From: Nitrosomonas sp.
GTDB lineage: Bacteria > Pseudomonadota > Gammaproteobacteria > Burkholderiales > Nitrosomonadaceae
Reading direction: 5' to 3'
DNA: 64,000 nt
Assembly: GCA_016721865.1 (NCBI GenBank)
Contig: JADKHF010000013.1
Coordinates: forward strand, 1 to 64,000
Below are positions 1 through 8,833 of this stretch, piece by piece. A program made the position numbers and the translations under genes. The notes beneath the pieces are model-generated. The model worked only from the letters and a program-made list of their open reading frames with translations, searched no databases and was not told the DNA's origin. Position 1 is the stretch's first letter, and the number at the start of each line of letters is the position of its first letter.

Positions 1-554
1 TTTGGACAGTGAGTTTTCTCAATCGCTTCGTAGCTCAGCAACATCATTTTTTAGTGCAGTGTTTATGGTTGTTGATTAGTAATGGTTGCATTAATTCAGC
101 CTTCTGGTAGACCCTTGTGAGTACAGCTGAATCAAAGGCAAAACACATTACCGGACAACATTAACCCAATATCAATAACAGTGTGCTTAGATTTCGTTTC
201 ATGATTTTCCAGATAGTTGCGCAAATTGGGTATCCACAGAACAGAAAAAGGGTTTCAAAGAACAAATTGTGCACCGAAACAACGAAACCCGCCACCCAAA
301 CTATTAACAAAATTTGACAGATACCACTGCTGGCGATAAGGAAGACATTGTGACCAAATCCGTTGATTTTCAAGTTGTAACGGGAAAAATTCAACCTAGA
401 AGGCTGCCACGAACTGGCACATACCACAAACACCTTGAAATGGAAGGGCCGTAAGCGACCAAAGCTGACTTGTGGCGTTGATACCAGGTATAGGGTTGTA
501 TTTCGCGCGTCGGAAGGTTGGTTGACACCAAAAAAACACAGAACCTCCGATCCA
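1..554. other. Left-edge stretch without a convincing gene
   Basis: No gene is recognised here. The only open frame of note runs on the minus strand at 161-433 (90 codons). Its translation is hydrophobic, with one or two possible membrane segments around the motif GICQILLIVWVAG, and it lies downstream of the decayed TonB receptor in the same orientation. No ribosome binding site or family signature is visible, so it may be chance or a remnant of a receptor-linked membrane protein. Confidence 0.3.
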
Positions 555-2542
555 TTAACGCTTCAATTCCCAGCCAGCCAATAACTGCTGGAGGTTGATA
601 AGCCCGGATTGGTTGCAGTGTGAGGCGTCATTGACGTAAAACTCGCCGACACGAGCTACATGGGGAATTTGCCCGAAGAAACCGAACGGGTGCGAAGTTA
701 GCGCACCAACCTGCCAACGGTGCGTGGGGATGCCGGGAAAATATTTACGTCTCAGATTCGCGTCATTCACCACATACTTCTCAATTAAAATCGAATACGT
801 GTATGGTTCCACGCCAGCCCTTTCCATTCCGGCGTAGCGAGACGTGTCTCCACGCCGATCCGGCGCGATTGTCCGGCGTTGCGGAAAAACGCCCGGCCTG
901 GCGTGAGGAGGCAATTCGAGGCGGATTTTCATCCCAGGTGCGGGATAAAGCGGCCGTACCAGATTTGGAATCCAGCCGTGTTACGCGAAAACCAGTTCGT
1001 TGCTAAGCGATGTCTGTGCATTCAGATTGGGATTGAATCCGCCTCTTCCGGCGGGGTTGTTGAGCAGTTCGGTCGTGGTCGGTGCTTCAAATACCGGAAG
1101 ACAGGCGTATAATCTGATATTGTTCAGGTCAGGTGATGGACCAATCCGGCCGAGCCGCTGGCTTGCGAAACTGTTCTGAAACGGATTGGCTTTGTCCATC
1201 TTAAGGCATCTCTTTCACCCTGATAATTCAACCAACCAGCGGCCGCAATGACCAGATCGAGTTTGTTTCGCCGTGTTCCACCTGAGTGCAAGATAGTCCT
1301 GGAAACACTTTGTGCGCTCGAGTTGGCAGCTCCCAAGTTCAATGCACCCGCGCATGCCGAATCTGTTGTTGAAACCTGGCGGTCATCGTTTTGTACTGCC
1401 GTAATCGACGCCAGCCAGAAATCAGTTTAGGCCGGTTAAATAAAGTGTGATCGTTAACAAATTGCACCATTAATCCGCCCACCCAGCGATCAAGCTGCAC
1501 CTGCCCACCATCAAAAAACGCCTGGCGGTTTTGAAAATCGCGGTGCAACATGTGTGCAGTCACGCTGAACTCTTTTCCCGCAGATGGTCTTTGACGGAAA
1601 CGCACTCCCATTTCTTCCTGTCGGATTTCCTCACCGGCGTTGTATTGAACATTACGTGGAGATGCTTGCGGGGATCCTGGGCTTCTGCGTTAGTCAAGGG
1701 GGCGCCAGGGTCTTTGACAGCGGTGACAAAATTCACGGAATATCAACATCAAATCGGAATTCACGCTGGTTTGGAAATTCAGCTTGATTTGTGAAAACGT
1801 GTTTTGCATCGCACTGTGATCGCGCCAGCCGTCCTGCTGCAAGTGCGAACCATACAAACTGTAACCAAAATTCTCTTGCCGCCCGCCCATGAACAATTCC
1901 GATTTCAAGTAACCGTACTGACCAAACACCTGGCGCGGCATGATGACAAATTTTTCTTGTGGCGCTTCGCGCGTGGTGATGTCGATCATGCCTCCGGATG
2001 CATTCGCCGCTAAAGCTGCGGAAGGCCCACGGATTACGTCCATGGGTTCGATCAACGAAGGATCGATCGAATCCAGTTGCGTCTGCCCGTCCGGCAACGT
2101 AACGGCCGGAATGCCATCCACGCGCATCTGAATGCCGCGCACCGAACGGCGACCGTGCCCCAAACCCGCGAATCGCAATGCGCAAATCCTGCGTGAAGTT
2201 AAACTGATTCTGAAAGAATACCCCCGGTGTGCCGCGCGCAAACTCGTCCAGCGTCGCGCCGGGTTGATAGTTATGCTGCGGATTGTGGGTGATCTGTGTG
2301 ATGCTGTTGGGAATCTGCGTTGGTGAGCGCTCACTGCGGGTAGCAGTGATGTTGATCGGATTGAGCGTAATGGGTTTTGTGGACTTGGATTCCTGGGTTT
2401 GGGCAAAAGTAGTGGTTGCGATAACGGCTAATAGCAAAAAGATACCGTTCGCAAGCCAATGGGCTAAAATTGCCGGGCAATAATAAATATTTCTGCGATA
2501 TAACGTCTTGATTGAAGGCATACCCGCAAGGATATTTATCAT
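555..2542 (-). pseudogene. TonB-dependent outer-membrane receptor, multiply frameshifted
   Basis: Remnant of a TonB-dependent receptor for ferric chelates or another large ligand. From 2542 a hydrophobic leader ending near TTTFAQ is followed by a plug domain with a TITATR-like segment (NPINITATRSERSP). The plug continues in a second frame after about 2140, where IRGFGARS and VIRGPSAALAANASGG are typical plug motifs. Barrel pieces follow in several frames (1339-1611, 1124-1342), and the C-terminal piece (555-932) keeps the YVNDA strand seen in FecA/YncD-like receptors. At least four frame changes are needed to join the pieces, more than the one or two seen in other genes of the window, so I favour a true pseudogene although sequence error contributes. 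The exact ligand cannot be read from the sequence. Confidence 0.7.
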
Positions 2543-2635
2543 TATTTAAGAAAGCAACTTTGAATGAATCGAACATCTGGAACGGTTTCCGTTGAAATCA
2601 AAAATACGGAATCAGTTCAATACCGGGGAGAATTG

Positions 2636-3557
2636 ATGAATCTTTCAACGCAGCATAGTGATTAGTTATCGCAAAACACCTAAAAACCGCATCATCCTGC
2701 TCGGTGCCAGCAACCTGACTTTATCGTTACGCCTGGTTATCCACCTGATGCAGCAGCGGTTCGACGGGCCAAGTGAAATTCTGGCGGCTGTCGGGCATGG
2801 CCGTGCGTATGGCGCATTCAGTCAAATGCTGTCGCGTGGATTGCCGAGGATTGCTGGTGGAATGTGGCTCGCATTGAGTTCAACGAATCCCGCCCACTTA
2901 TGCTTTGCTGACGGATATCGGTAACGATATTTTGTACGAATCGGCGCTGGAACAAATTCTGCAGCAGGTGGAATGGTGCGTTGAGCAGTTGCAAAAACAG
3001 TCTGCGCAGATTGTCGTGACCAATCTGCCGATGGATTCGATTGAAGATCTTTCCGAACGGCGCTACATCTTTTTCGCAATATTTTTTATCCTTTCTGCCG
3101 GTTACCCCAAGTTGAAACGGTGCGCCGTGCCCGAGCAGTGCATCGTGGGTTGATCGATATGGCATCGCGTTTGCATTTCAAGCTGTATGAACAGGAATCG
3201 AGCTGGTTTGGGCCTGATGCCATTCATGTGAGTTACTGGAAAAGGCGCACGTTTTATCGGGATGTTCTTGAACAGTTTTTGTTCCCCAGTGATGGACAGA
3301 GGGGTGTTGAGAATACTCCGGATAAGTCGATTCCGTCCCTGGTTCGACAAGCCCGTCATGAAGGGAATCCTGGTTCTGCCGTTTGTCCTGAGCTTGTCGA
3401 GGGACTGAGTCAGGACCACCATCTGGGCAAAAAGGAATGGCTGCTAACCTGGCAGCGGCGGCCGAAATTCGCTTATAAGACGTTAATGGGGCGAGAAATA
3501 CGTTGCCAGCAACCGAGCGGCCGGCTAGCGGATGGCACAACGATCTTCAAGTATTGA
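2636..3557 (+). pseudogene. SGNH/GDSL-type hydrolase-like gene, frameshifted
   Basis: Three consecutive reading frames together give one SGNH-hydrolase-like protein. Block I is ILLGASNLT near the N-terminus, a DIGNDI segment (near 2905) resembles the family's GxND block, and GPDAIHVSYW (near 3215) carries the C-terminal D..H pair. Frame changes fall near 2645-2660, 2900 and 3110. The ATG at 2636 has a GGGGAG ribosome site and would be the native start if the first break is repaired; otherwise a GTG at 2658 opens the frame. A REP-like repeat interrupts the 3' third. Substrate unknown. The inserted repeat plus several breaks make loss of function likely. Confidence 0.55.
3335..3412 (+). repeat. 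REP-like palindromic repeat
   Basis: The inverted arms TTCGACAAGC (3343-3352) and GCTTGTCGAG (3392-3401) flank a short spacer, and the translated right arm gives the PELVEG string typical of a REP-type repeat scattered in many proteobacterial genomes. It sits inside the SGNH-like reading frame, adding about 25 unrelated residues. Confidence 0.6.
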
Positions 3558-3582
3558 TAAGTATGGATCGCAATCAACGCGT

Positions 3583-3611
3583 TTGACAGCCCATCCGGCT
3601 TTGAGTATATT
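3583..3611 (+). promoter_or_regulatory. Sigma-70 promoter for the fabF-acp pair
   Basis: A perfect -35 TTGACA (3583-3588) and a -10 TATATT (3606-3611) are separated by exactly 17 bases, and lie 60 bases upstream of the fabF-like ATG. Transcription would start near 3618. No operator is evident. Confidence 0.6.
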
Positions 3612-3670
3612 CATACAAATATAACCATATTTTTATATCCCGCCTTAAAAACCTCTCTGGTCAGTCTTGT

Positions 3671-4887
3671 ATGCGCGTAGTTGTTACTGGAATGGGGATT
3701 GTTTCACCGATCGGCACCGGCATTGACCAGTTCTGGAATGCGGCTATTAACGGTACGAGTGGAATAAGCAATATTCAAAGTTTCGATGCGTCTGGTCAGC
3801 ATTCCCGGATTGCGGGCGAAGTAATAGAATTTGACCCTAACACTTTTCTGTCAGCAAAACAGGTCGAACAAACCGATCGATTCACGCAATTGGCGCTGTG
3901 CGCCGCCAATCTGGCATTGGAAGATACCGGCAGTCTTGAGTCTTATGCGCCAGACCGCCTGGCCGTTAGCTTGGGATCAGGAATGGGCGGATTTTCAACA
4001 TTCGAATCCTCCGCTGCCCGTAAGTTTCAGAAAAAATCCGTGCCACCCTTCACTGTTCCCCGCATCATGGCAAATTCCGCAGCAGCTTGGATAGCTACCA
4101 AATACGGACTTAAAGGAGCAAATCTTACCTGTAGCACGGCATGTTCTTCGGGTGCGAATGCAATCGGCATGGGACTTGATCTGTTGCGCACGGGAAAAGC
4201 CGATGCCGTCATTGCAGGAGGCGCGGAAGCATGTGTATTGCCATTGACCATGTCGGGTTTCGAAGCGCTGCATGCCTTAGCTACTGGCTTTAATAACGAT
4301 CCGGCGCGTGCATCACGGCCTTTTGCCAGAAACCGTAACGGTTTTGTCATGGGAGAAGGCGCGGGTATACTCATTCTGGAAAAAGAGGAAGAAGCGCAAC
4401 GGCGGGGAGCCAAAATATATGCCCGGCTGGCTGGCTACGGTTGCACCTGCGACGCGGCGCAATCGTGATGCCGAACATGGATGGGCAGGCGGCGGCCATG
4501 CAGGCTGCTCTTCAGGATGCCGGCATGCAACCGGAGAAATTGGATTACATCAACGCGCATGCGACTTCTACCCCGCTGGGAGATGCCGTCGAGACTAGGG
4601 CGATAAAGCAGCTTTTCGGAGAACGCGCGCGGGAGATCAGTATCAGCGCCACCAAATCGATGATCGGACATAGCATCGGCGCATCGGCCGCGATCGGCAG
4701 CATTGCCACTATCATGACGCTGCATACCGGTACGATACACCCAACCATCAATCTCGACGAAGCCGATCCGGATTGCGATCTCAATTACACGCCGAATCAC
4801 GCCGTCCAGAGAAAATTACAAACCGGCATATGCAATGCTTTCGGATTCGGCGGAAACAACGCCAGTATCGTCTTTACAACAATTTAA
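3671..4887 (+). CDS. Beta-ketoacyl-ACP synthase II-like (FabF family), one frameshift
   Basis: Condensing enzyme that joins malonyl-ACP to an acyl-ACP in fatty-acid or specialised lipid synthesis. It starts with MRVVVTGMGIVSPIG, a standard KAS II start. The nucleophile Cys is in CSTACSSGANA, and the two catalytic His are in NAHATSTPLGD and KSMIGHSIGAS. The frame breaks near 4461 inside the conserved T-C-D-A-A-H-I-V-M-P segment: one missing base turns His-Ile-Val into Gln-Ser-stop, and the second frame continues at once. Repaired length is about 405 residues, normal for the family. The only neighbour is an acyl carrier protein two bases downstream, not fabH/fabD/fabG, so this is probably an accessory FabF-ACP pair rather than the housekeeping copy. 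Confidence 0.85.
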
Positions 4888-4888
4888 C

Positions 4889-5158
4889 ATGGGTATCAAT
4901 CAAGATATGGATACAGCAGACCTCGAAGAAAAAGTCATCGCATTTATAGCTTCAAAAGTTGAGAACGTTGATGTCGCCACGATCACTGTCGCGTCAAAAT
5001 TCGAAGAGCTCGGACTTGATTCGCTGGATACCGTTCAGCTTTTGTTTGATGCGGAAGATACCTTTGGGATCAGTTTTGATGGTGAGGAAGTCAAGAGTCT
5101 TCGTAATGTGGGGGATATTATTGACTATATCAACAAGCATCCGCCGGCGGCTTCGTAG
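4889..5158 (+). CDS. Acyl carrier protein, second copy
   Basis: Small acidic four-helix carrier of about 89 residues that holds acyl chains on a 4'-phosphopantetheine arm. The attachment Ser is in ELGLDSLDTVQLLFD, and the helix-II/III region DTFGISFDGEEV is typical of AcpP-like proteins. The first ATG (4889) begins one base after the fabF stop, and a second in-frame ATG at 4907 is an alternative start; the tight spacing implies translation coupled to the ketosynthase. The tail PPAAS differs from usual AcpP ends, which supports an accessory ACP dedicated to the neighbouring FabF. Confidence 0.85.
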   Translation: MGINQDMDTADLEEKVIAFIASKVENVDVATITVASKFEELGLDSLDTVQLLFDAEDTFGISFDGEEVKSLRNVGDIIDYINKHPPAAS

Positions 5159-5175
5159 TGAAATAAGGGCATACA

Positions 5176-6588
5176 TGGACGCCCACATTTTTGCAAAGCC
5201 TTCAATCTATGATCTCAAGAAGGTAAAGATTGCAGCCATACATCCGGACTTTATGTGAAGCGCATTGCCTCTGTCCCTGATGGAATTTGCTGAGTAGCAC
5301 CTTATCATCTTCACGTGCTCTATGCACTTGGGCTAAGTCAGGTTTAGCTACTCACGGTCTGACCAGTCTCGCCATCATGTCATGATTGCCTGTGCAATCG
5401 GTGGTAACTTTCTCCTTAAACTCGTTTTTAATGCAACATACCCATACGCTTCTAATCAACCCTCACGATCAATGAGCCGCAGCAGTATGTTGCCATAGTG
5501 TGATCGGGGTGAAATGTCGCTTTCTGGGTGAGCAATGCCCAGATGATGCGAGCGTTCTTATTTGCCAGGCAACAGCAGCAACGTTCTTATTGCGCCGTGT
5601 TATCAGCTTGCGAAGCCAGCTTTCTGGCTCGGCCTTCTTCTCGGCAAAGCGGATGACTGCTCTTGCTCCATGGATCAGCAGGGTGCGAAGATAAGTATCC
5701 CCGCGTTTGCTGATACCAAGCAATAACTGTTTGCCACCGCTTGAATGCTGCTTGGGCACTAACCCTAGCCATGCGGCCAATTGTCTACTGCTCTTGAACT
5801 CTGTAGCATTCCCCACAGTTGCCACAATGGCGCTCGCTGTAATCGGGCCAACACCAGGGATGGCTTCCAGTCTTTGGCTGGCTTCGTTCTCCTTGTGCCA
5901 AAGCTTGATTTGCAACTCTAACTCTTTCACCTGCCGATCCAGCTCCTTCAGGTGGTCATTCAGTCTTTCCAGCACTCGGCGCATTGTTCCTGGCAAACCA
6001 TTTTCAGCATCTTCCAGAATGTCAGGCATGCGTTTGCCAATCGATTGGATCCCCTGAGGAATGACGATACCAAACTCAGAGAGTAGACCGCGTATCTGAT
6101 TTGCCTGAAGTTCTCGCCTTGACAAATCCCTGTCTGGCTCGGTGCACTGATAGAATGGCCTGTTGCTCAACAGTCTTGATCGGTACAAAACGCATATTGG
6201 GTCGAGTAACTGCTTCGCAGATCGCTTCTGCATCTGCCATATCATGCTTGTTAGTCTTGACATAGGGCTTGACGAACTGGGGCGACATGAGCTTGACAGT
6301 ATGCCCAAATCCACCCAACTTTCTCGCCCAGTGGTGGGAACTACCGCACGCTTCTAAGCCAATCAGGCAAGGCCCCAGATTGGCAAAGAACTCCGTCATC
6401 TGTCCGCGGCGTAATTGCTTACGCAGCACAGCCTTGCCATACTCATCTACACCGTGGATCTGAAACACCTCTTTTGCCAAATCAATGCCTATTGTTGTAA
6501 TCTTCATGTCGGACGCTCCTCTCTGTTTTAGTGGTCATTGCACCACTACTTTGGCACTTTGATGCCGTTTTGGGTAGTGGGCGTCCAT
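5176..6588 (-). mobile_element. IS110-family element, IS1111 group
   Basis: A 1.41-kb insertion sequence bounded by a perfect 12-bp inverted repeat, ATGGACGCCCAC at 5176-5187 and GTGGGCGTCCAT at 6577-6588. Short (sub)terminal inverted repeats are a mark of the IS1111 subgroup, which otherwise lacks classical ends. The transposase lies on the minus strand; about 265 noncoding bases remain between its end and the left boundary. It sits 17 bases after the acyl carrier protein stop. The true tips may lie a few bases outside the repeats. Confidence 0.75.
5453..6507 (-). pseudogene. IS110/IS1111 transposase, two frameshifts
   Basis: DEDD-type IS110 transposase. The N-terminus MKITTIGIDLAKEVFQIHG carries the first RuvC-like Asp, with further motifs LIGLEACGSSHHWAR and KTNKHDMADAEAI. 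The C-terminal Transposase_20 part has EAIPGVGPITASAI and LAAWLGLVPKQHSSGGK. The frame breaks near 6110 (VKART to QANQIRGLLSEFG) and again near 5570, where one missing base would restore VALANKNARIIWALL and move the stop to 5453. As given it cannot make a full enzyme; both breaks are single-base and could be errors. Confidence 0.8.
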
Positions 6589-7179
6589 TCCATTACCTCT
6601 AAAAATTCAAAGTTTTAAACAAAACGAGGCGTGAACAAAAAATGGTGACGCAGCATATGTCTGATATGTAAGAAAATATTTTTTGCGAGCAACAAAGCAT
6701 GTTGTAACGAAATTTGGATTTTTAGAGATGCCCATAAAAAGGATTACGTGTGGTTTGTGCAATATCTGATCTGGCTTAATGTTGATCCAGTCGACTGATT
6801 GCTGATTGCTATGACTGACCTTTATGCTTTGCTTTATTCATTATTTGTGTATTTAACATTGCATGTTCGGATGAAATATGAATTGGCGTATTACTCTGAT
6901 AAATAATGGAAGAATATGAGTTTTACAATATTAGAAATTATTTCTGGCGTAAACTATCACGTCATTCCGGAAGTATAAATGTAGTTCCTCCTTCGGCTAT
7001 GCCACGGCAATCATTTCAGCTTGACTACTTTGCAGAACTCTATTGCGCTGGTATCTTCGGTGATGCTGGTATGCAGGCCTTCAGTGTCAGAACTCGAGGA
7101 CAGGCGGTTAACCCGCCGCACAAGTGGAATTGCGCAAAAAGGCGCGTAGCCTGCTTAGCTCTAGATTAGACTTTTCAAT
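6589..7179. other. AT-rich spacer without a supported gene
   Basis: About 590 bases between the IS1111 element and the cold-shock gene. An open frame at 6906-7169 (87 codons) has no family resemblance. A shorter frame starting MSFTILEIISG near 6916, behind GGAAG, ends after 20 codons. Neither is convincing. The last 60 bases contain a GC-rich stretch around GCGGTTAACCCGCCGC that can fold into a short hairpin upstream of the next gene. Confidence 0.35.
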
Positions 7180-7731
7180 ATGCGCATCGAAGGTAATCTC
7201 ACTAAGTGGAATGACGATCAAGGCTTCGGATTCATCACGCCAGTTCGAGGTGATCCTGAGATCTTTGTTCACATCTCGGCATTTCCGAAAGATGGTCATC
7301 GCCCAACTATCGGAGAACGGCTCACGTTCGAAATCGAGATTGACCGGGAAGGGAAGAAACGGGCGAAGAACCTTCTTTGCCCCACTCGTCCTGCCATCCG
7401 CGATAAGCGCCAAGCAGCGTCCCATCGCCGGAATGAAAAGCCATACTTCTTTGGTCGAGTTATACCTCTCGCCGTCGTTATCGCTCTGGCGATCTACGGT
7501 TATAACCAATACTCCGGCCGCATCGCTCCTCAAGAACCAGTGGTCGCACCGTCCAGTGATCAGTCGGTGTACTCGTCCTTCCATTGCGATGGCCGTATCC
7601 ACTGCGCACAGATGACGTCTTGTGCCGAAGCCGCCTTTTTCCTGCGGAACTGCCCCGATGTCCAGATGGATGGCGATCACGACGGTGTTCCTTGCGAGCA
7701 ACAGTGGTGCGCTAGTCTCTTCGCCAAATGA
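7180..7731 (+). CDS. Cold-shock domain / Excalibur domain membrane protein
   Basis: A protein of 183 residues built from three parts. Residues 1-65 are a cold-shock nucleic-acid-binding domain with the RNP-1-like DQGFGFITP and RNP-2-like IFVHISAF. A basic linker leads to one membrane span (about residues 94-110, VIPLAVVIALAIYGY). The C-terminal ~45 residues form an Excalibur calcium-binding domain with the pattern FHCDGRIHCAQM...C..A..FL..CP....DGDHDGVPCE. The CSD would face the cytoplasm and the cysteine-rich Ca-binding part the periplasm. Combinations like this occur in proteobacteria but their role is not established. The start ATG is the only one upstream of the domain. No operon partner is obvious. 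Confidence 0.8.
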   Translation: MRIEGNLTKWNDDQGFGFITPVRGDPEIFVHISAFPKDGHRPTIGERLTFEIEIDREGKKRAKNLLCPTRPAIRDKRQAASHRRNEKPYFFGRVIPLAVVIALAIYGYNQYSGRIAPQEPVVAPSSDQSVYSSFHCDGRIHCAQMTSCAEAAFFLRNCPDVQMDGDHDGVPCEQQWCASLFAK

Positions 7732-7782
7732 ATGCGCCGACACGCCAGCGCCAGCTTTTCAATAGGACATGAGGTGACACGA

Positions 7783-8118
7783 ATGAAAGCAACAATATCT
7801 GATCTGATGAAACGAATACCGGGTAAGGCCAGTGCGGAGTGGCCGATGGGTGAGCCATTTATGCAGGCATTTGCGCACGGTTCCATGTCAGTTGAGGTCT
7901 ATGCACCCAAGGATACCGATATCCAGACTCCGCACGATCAGGATGAGTTGTATTTTATCCATTCCGGCGACGGTGAGATTGTTATTGCTGGCGAGCGTCA
8001 TAAATTTGAGCCAGGAATGGTATTTTTTGTGGCGGCCCACGTCGAACATCGTTTCGAGAATTTTTCATCAGATTTCACTACTTGGGTTGTGTTTTGGGGG
8101 CCTAAGGGCGGCGAATGA
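7783..8118 (+). CDS. Cupin-2 domain protein
   Basis: Small single-domain cupin of 111 residues. The first cupin motif is in TPHDQDELYFIHSGDGE and the second in EPGMVFFVAAHVEHRF; the His and Glu residues there normally bind a divalent metal. I prefer ATG 7783 to the upstream in-frame ATG at 7732 because GAGGT lies 12 bases before it and the native sequence MKATISDLMKRI begins there. Substrate unknown; relatives are annotated as mannose-6-phosphate isomerase-like or dioxygenase-like without proof. Confidence 0.8.
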   Translation: MKATISDLMKRIPGKASAEWPMGEPFMQAFAHGSMSVEVYAPKDTDIQTPHDQDELYFIHSGDGEIVIAGERHKFEPGMVFFVAAHVEHRFENFSSDFTTWVVFWGPKGGE

Positions 8119-8145
8119 TTTTTTTGAAAACACACAACCTGTTTT

Positions 8146-8508
8146 ATGACGAACATGCTCAAACTTTACGGTTATAAAAAATGCGGCACCTGCCGCAAGG
8201 CGGAGCTATTTTTACAGCAAGCCGGAATTGCTTACGAATTTGTTGATATTACCGAGAATCCGCCCGCAGTAGGGGAGCTTTCCGCCATAGTCGAGCGCGC
8301 CAATGTTCCACTGAACAAACTCTTCAATACCAGCGGGGTGCAATACCGCGAATTAGAAATTAAGAAAAAATTACCTGCGTTATCCAGCCGGGAGATCCTG
8401 GCTTTGCTGGCGAGCAATGGCCGGCTGATCAAAAGGCCCCTGATTACCGATGGAAAACGCGCGACGGTTGGTTTCAATGAGGAACAGTTCGCTGGGATCT
8501 GGGGTTGA
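8146..8508 (+). CDS. ArsC/Spx/YffB-family thioredoxin-fold protein
   Basis: A 120-residue member of the ArsC/Spx superfamily. It has the N-terminal redox motif CGTC in LKLYGYKKCGTCRKAE, the family signature LITDGKRATVGFNEEQ and the RPL motif in LIKRPLI. It lacks the arsenic-resistance neighbours arsR, arsB or acr3, so detoxification is not implied; the YffB-type role is unknown. The frame starts at ATG 8146, 27 bases after the cupin stop, so the two may be co-transcribed. A MITE begins three bases after the stop. Confidence 0.8.
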   Translation: MTNMLKLYGYKKCGTCRKAELFLQQAGIAYEFVDITENPPAVGELSAIVERANVPLNKLFNTSGVQYRELEIKKKLPALSSREILALLASNGRLIKRPLITDGKRATVGFNEEQFAGIWG

Positions 8509-8511
8509 TGC

Positions 8512-8651
8512 CTAGGAGGCTGTCCGAAGGCGGGGGCCTTTGGTCATCCGTTTTTTCGTTAAATAGAGCAACTATTCGCCTAAAATGATCGAAAATCTGC
8601 CTCAAAATGGCTTCTCCTCGCTACGATCACTATTCTCGGACAGCCTCCTAG
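8512..8651. mobile_element. 140-bp MITE with 16-bp perfect inverted repeats
   Basis: The ends are CTAGGAGGCTGTCCGA (8512-8527) and TCGGACAGCCTCCTAG (8636-8651), an exact 16-base inverted match. The CTAG at each tip may be the duplicated target typical of IS5-type insertion. The interior has no open frame, so it would need a transposase in trans. Its inverted repeat differs from that of the IS5-type element at 16258-17092. Confidence 0.75.
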
Positions 8652-8833
8652 TCCTTCCTTCCGCAAGGCAATTAACTTGCTCTCTTAAAACTTTCGATTC
8701 ATAAACCGGAACGGGGGCTTTAGTTTTTAGGCTACAGGCACAGTGTGAGGCGCTTTAAGCACAATTCATAATCTTGTAACCAACAAGCTTGCACTTTAGG
8801 GTTCATGCTTGTACTCTTTCGGCCATAGGTGGC

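Noticed and set aside
5160..5470. A protein gene between acpP-like gene and IS transposase
   Set aside because: No frame with a ribosome site; the segment lies inside the IS1111 boundaries and is best seen as its noncoding end.
6906..7169. 87-codon open frame before the cold-shock gene
   Set aside because: No ribosome site at the start, no family resemblance and composition unlike neighbouring genes.
8146..8508. Calling the ArsC-fold protein an arsenate reductase
   Set aside because: No arsenic-resistance gene is adjacent and the CGTC motif fits the broader YffB/Spx-like group.
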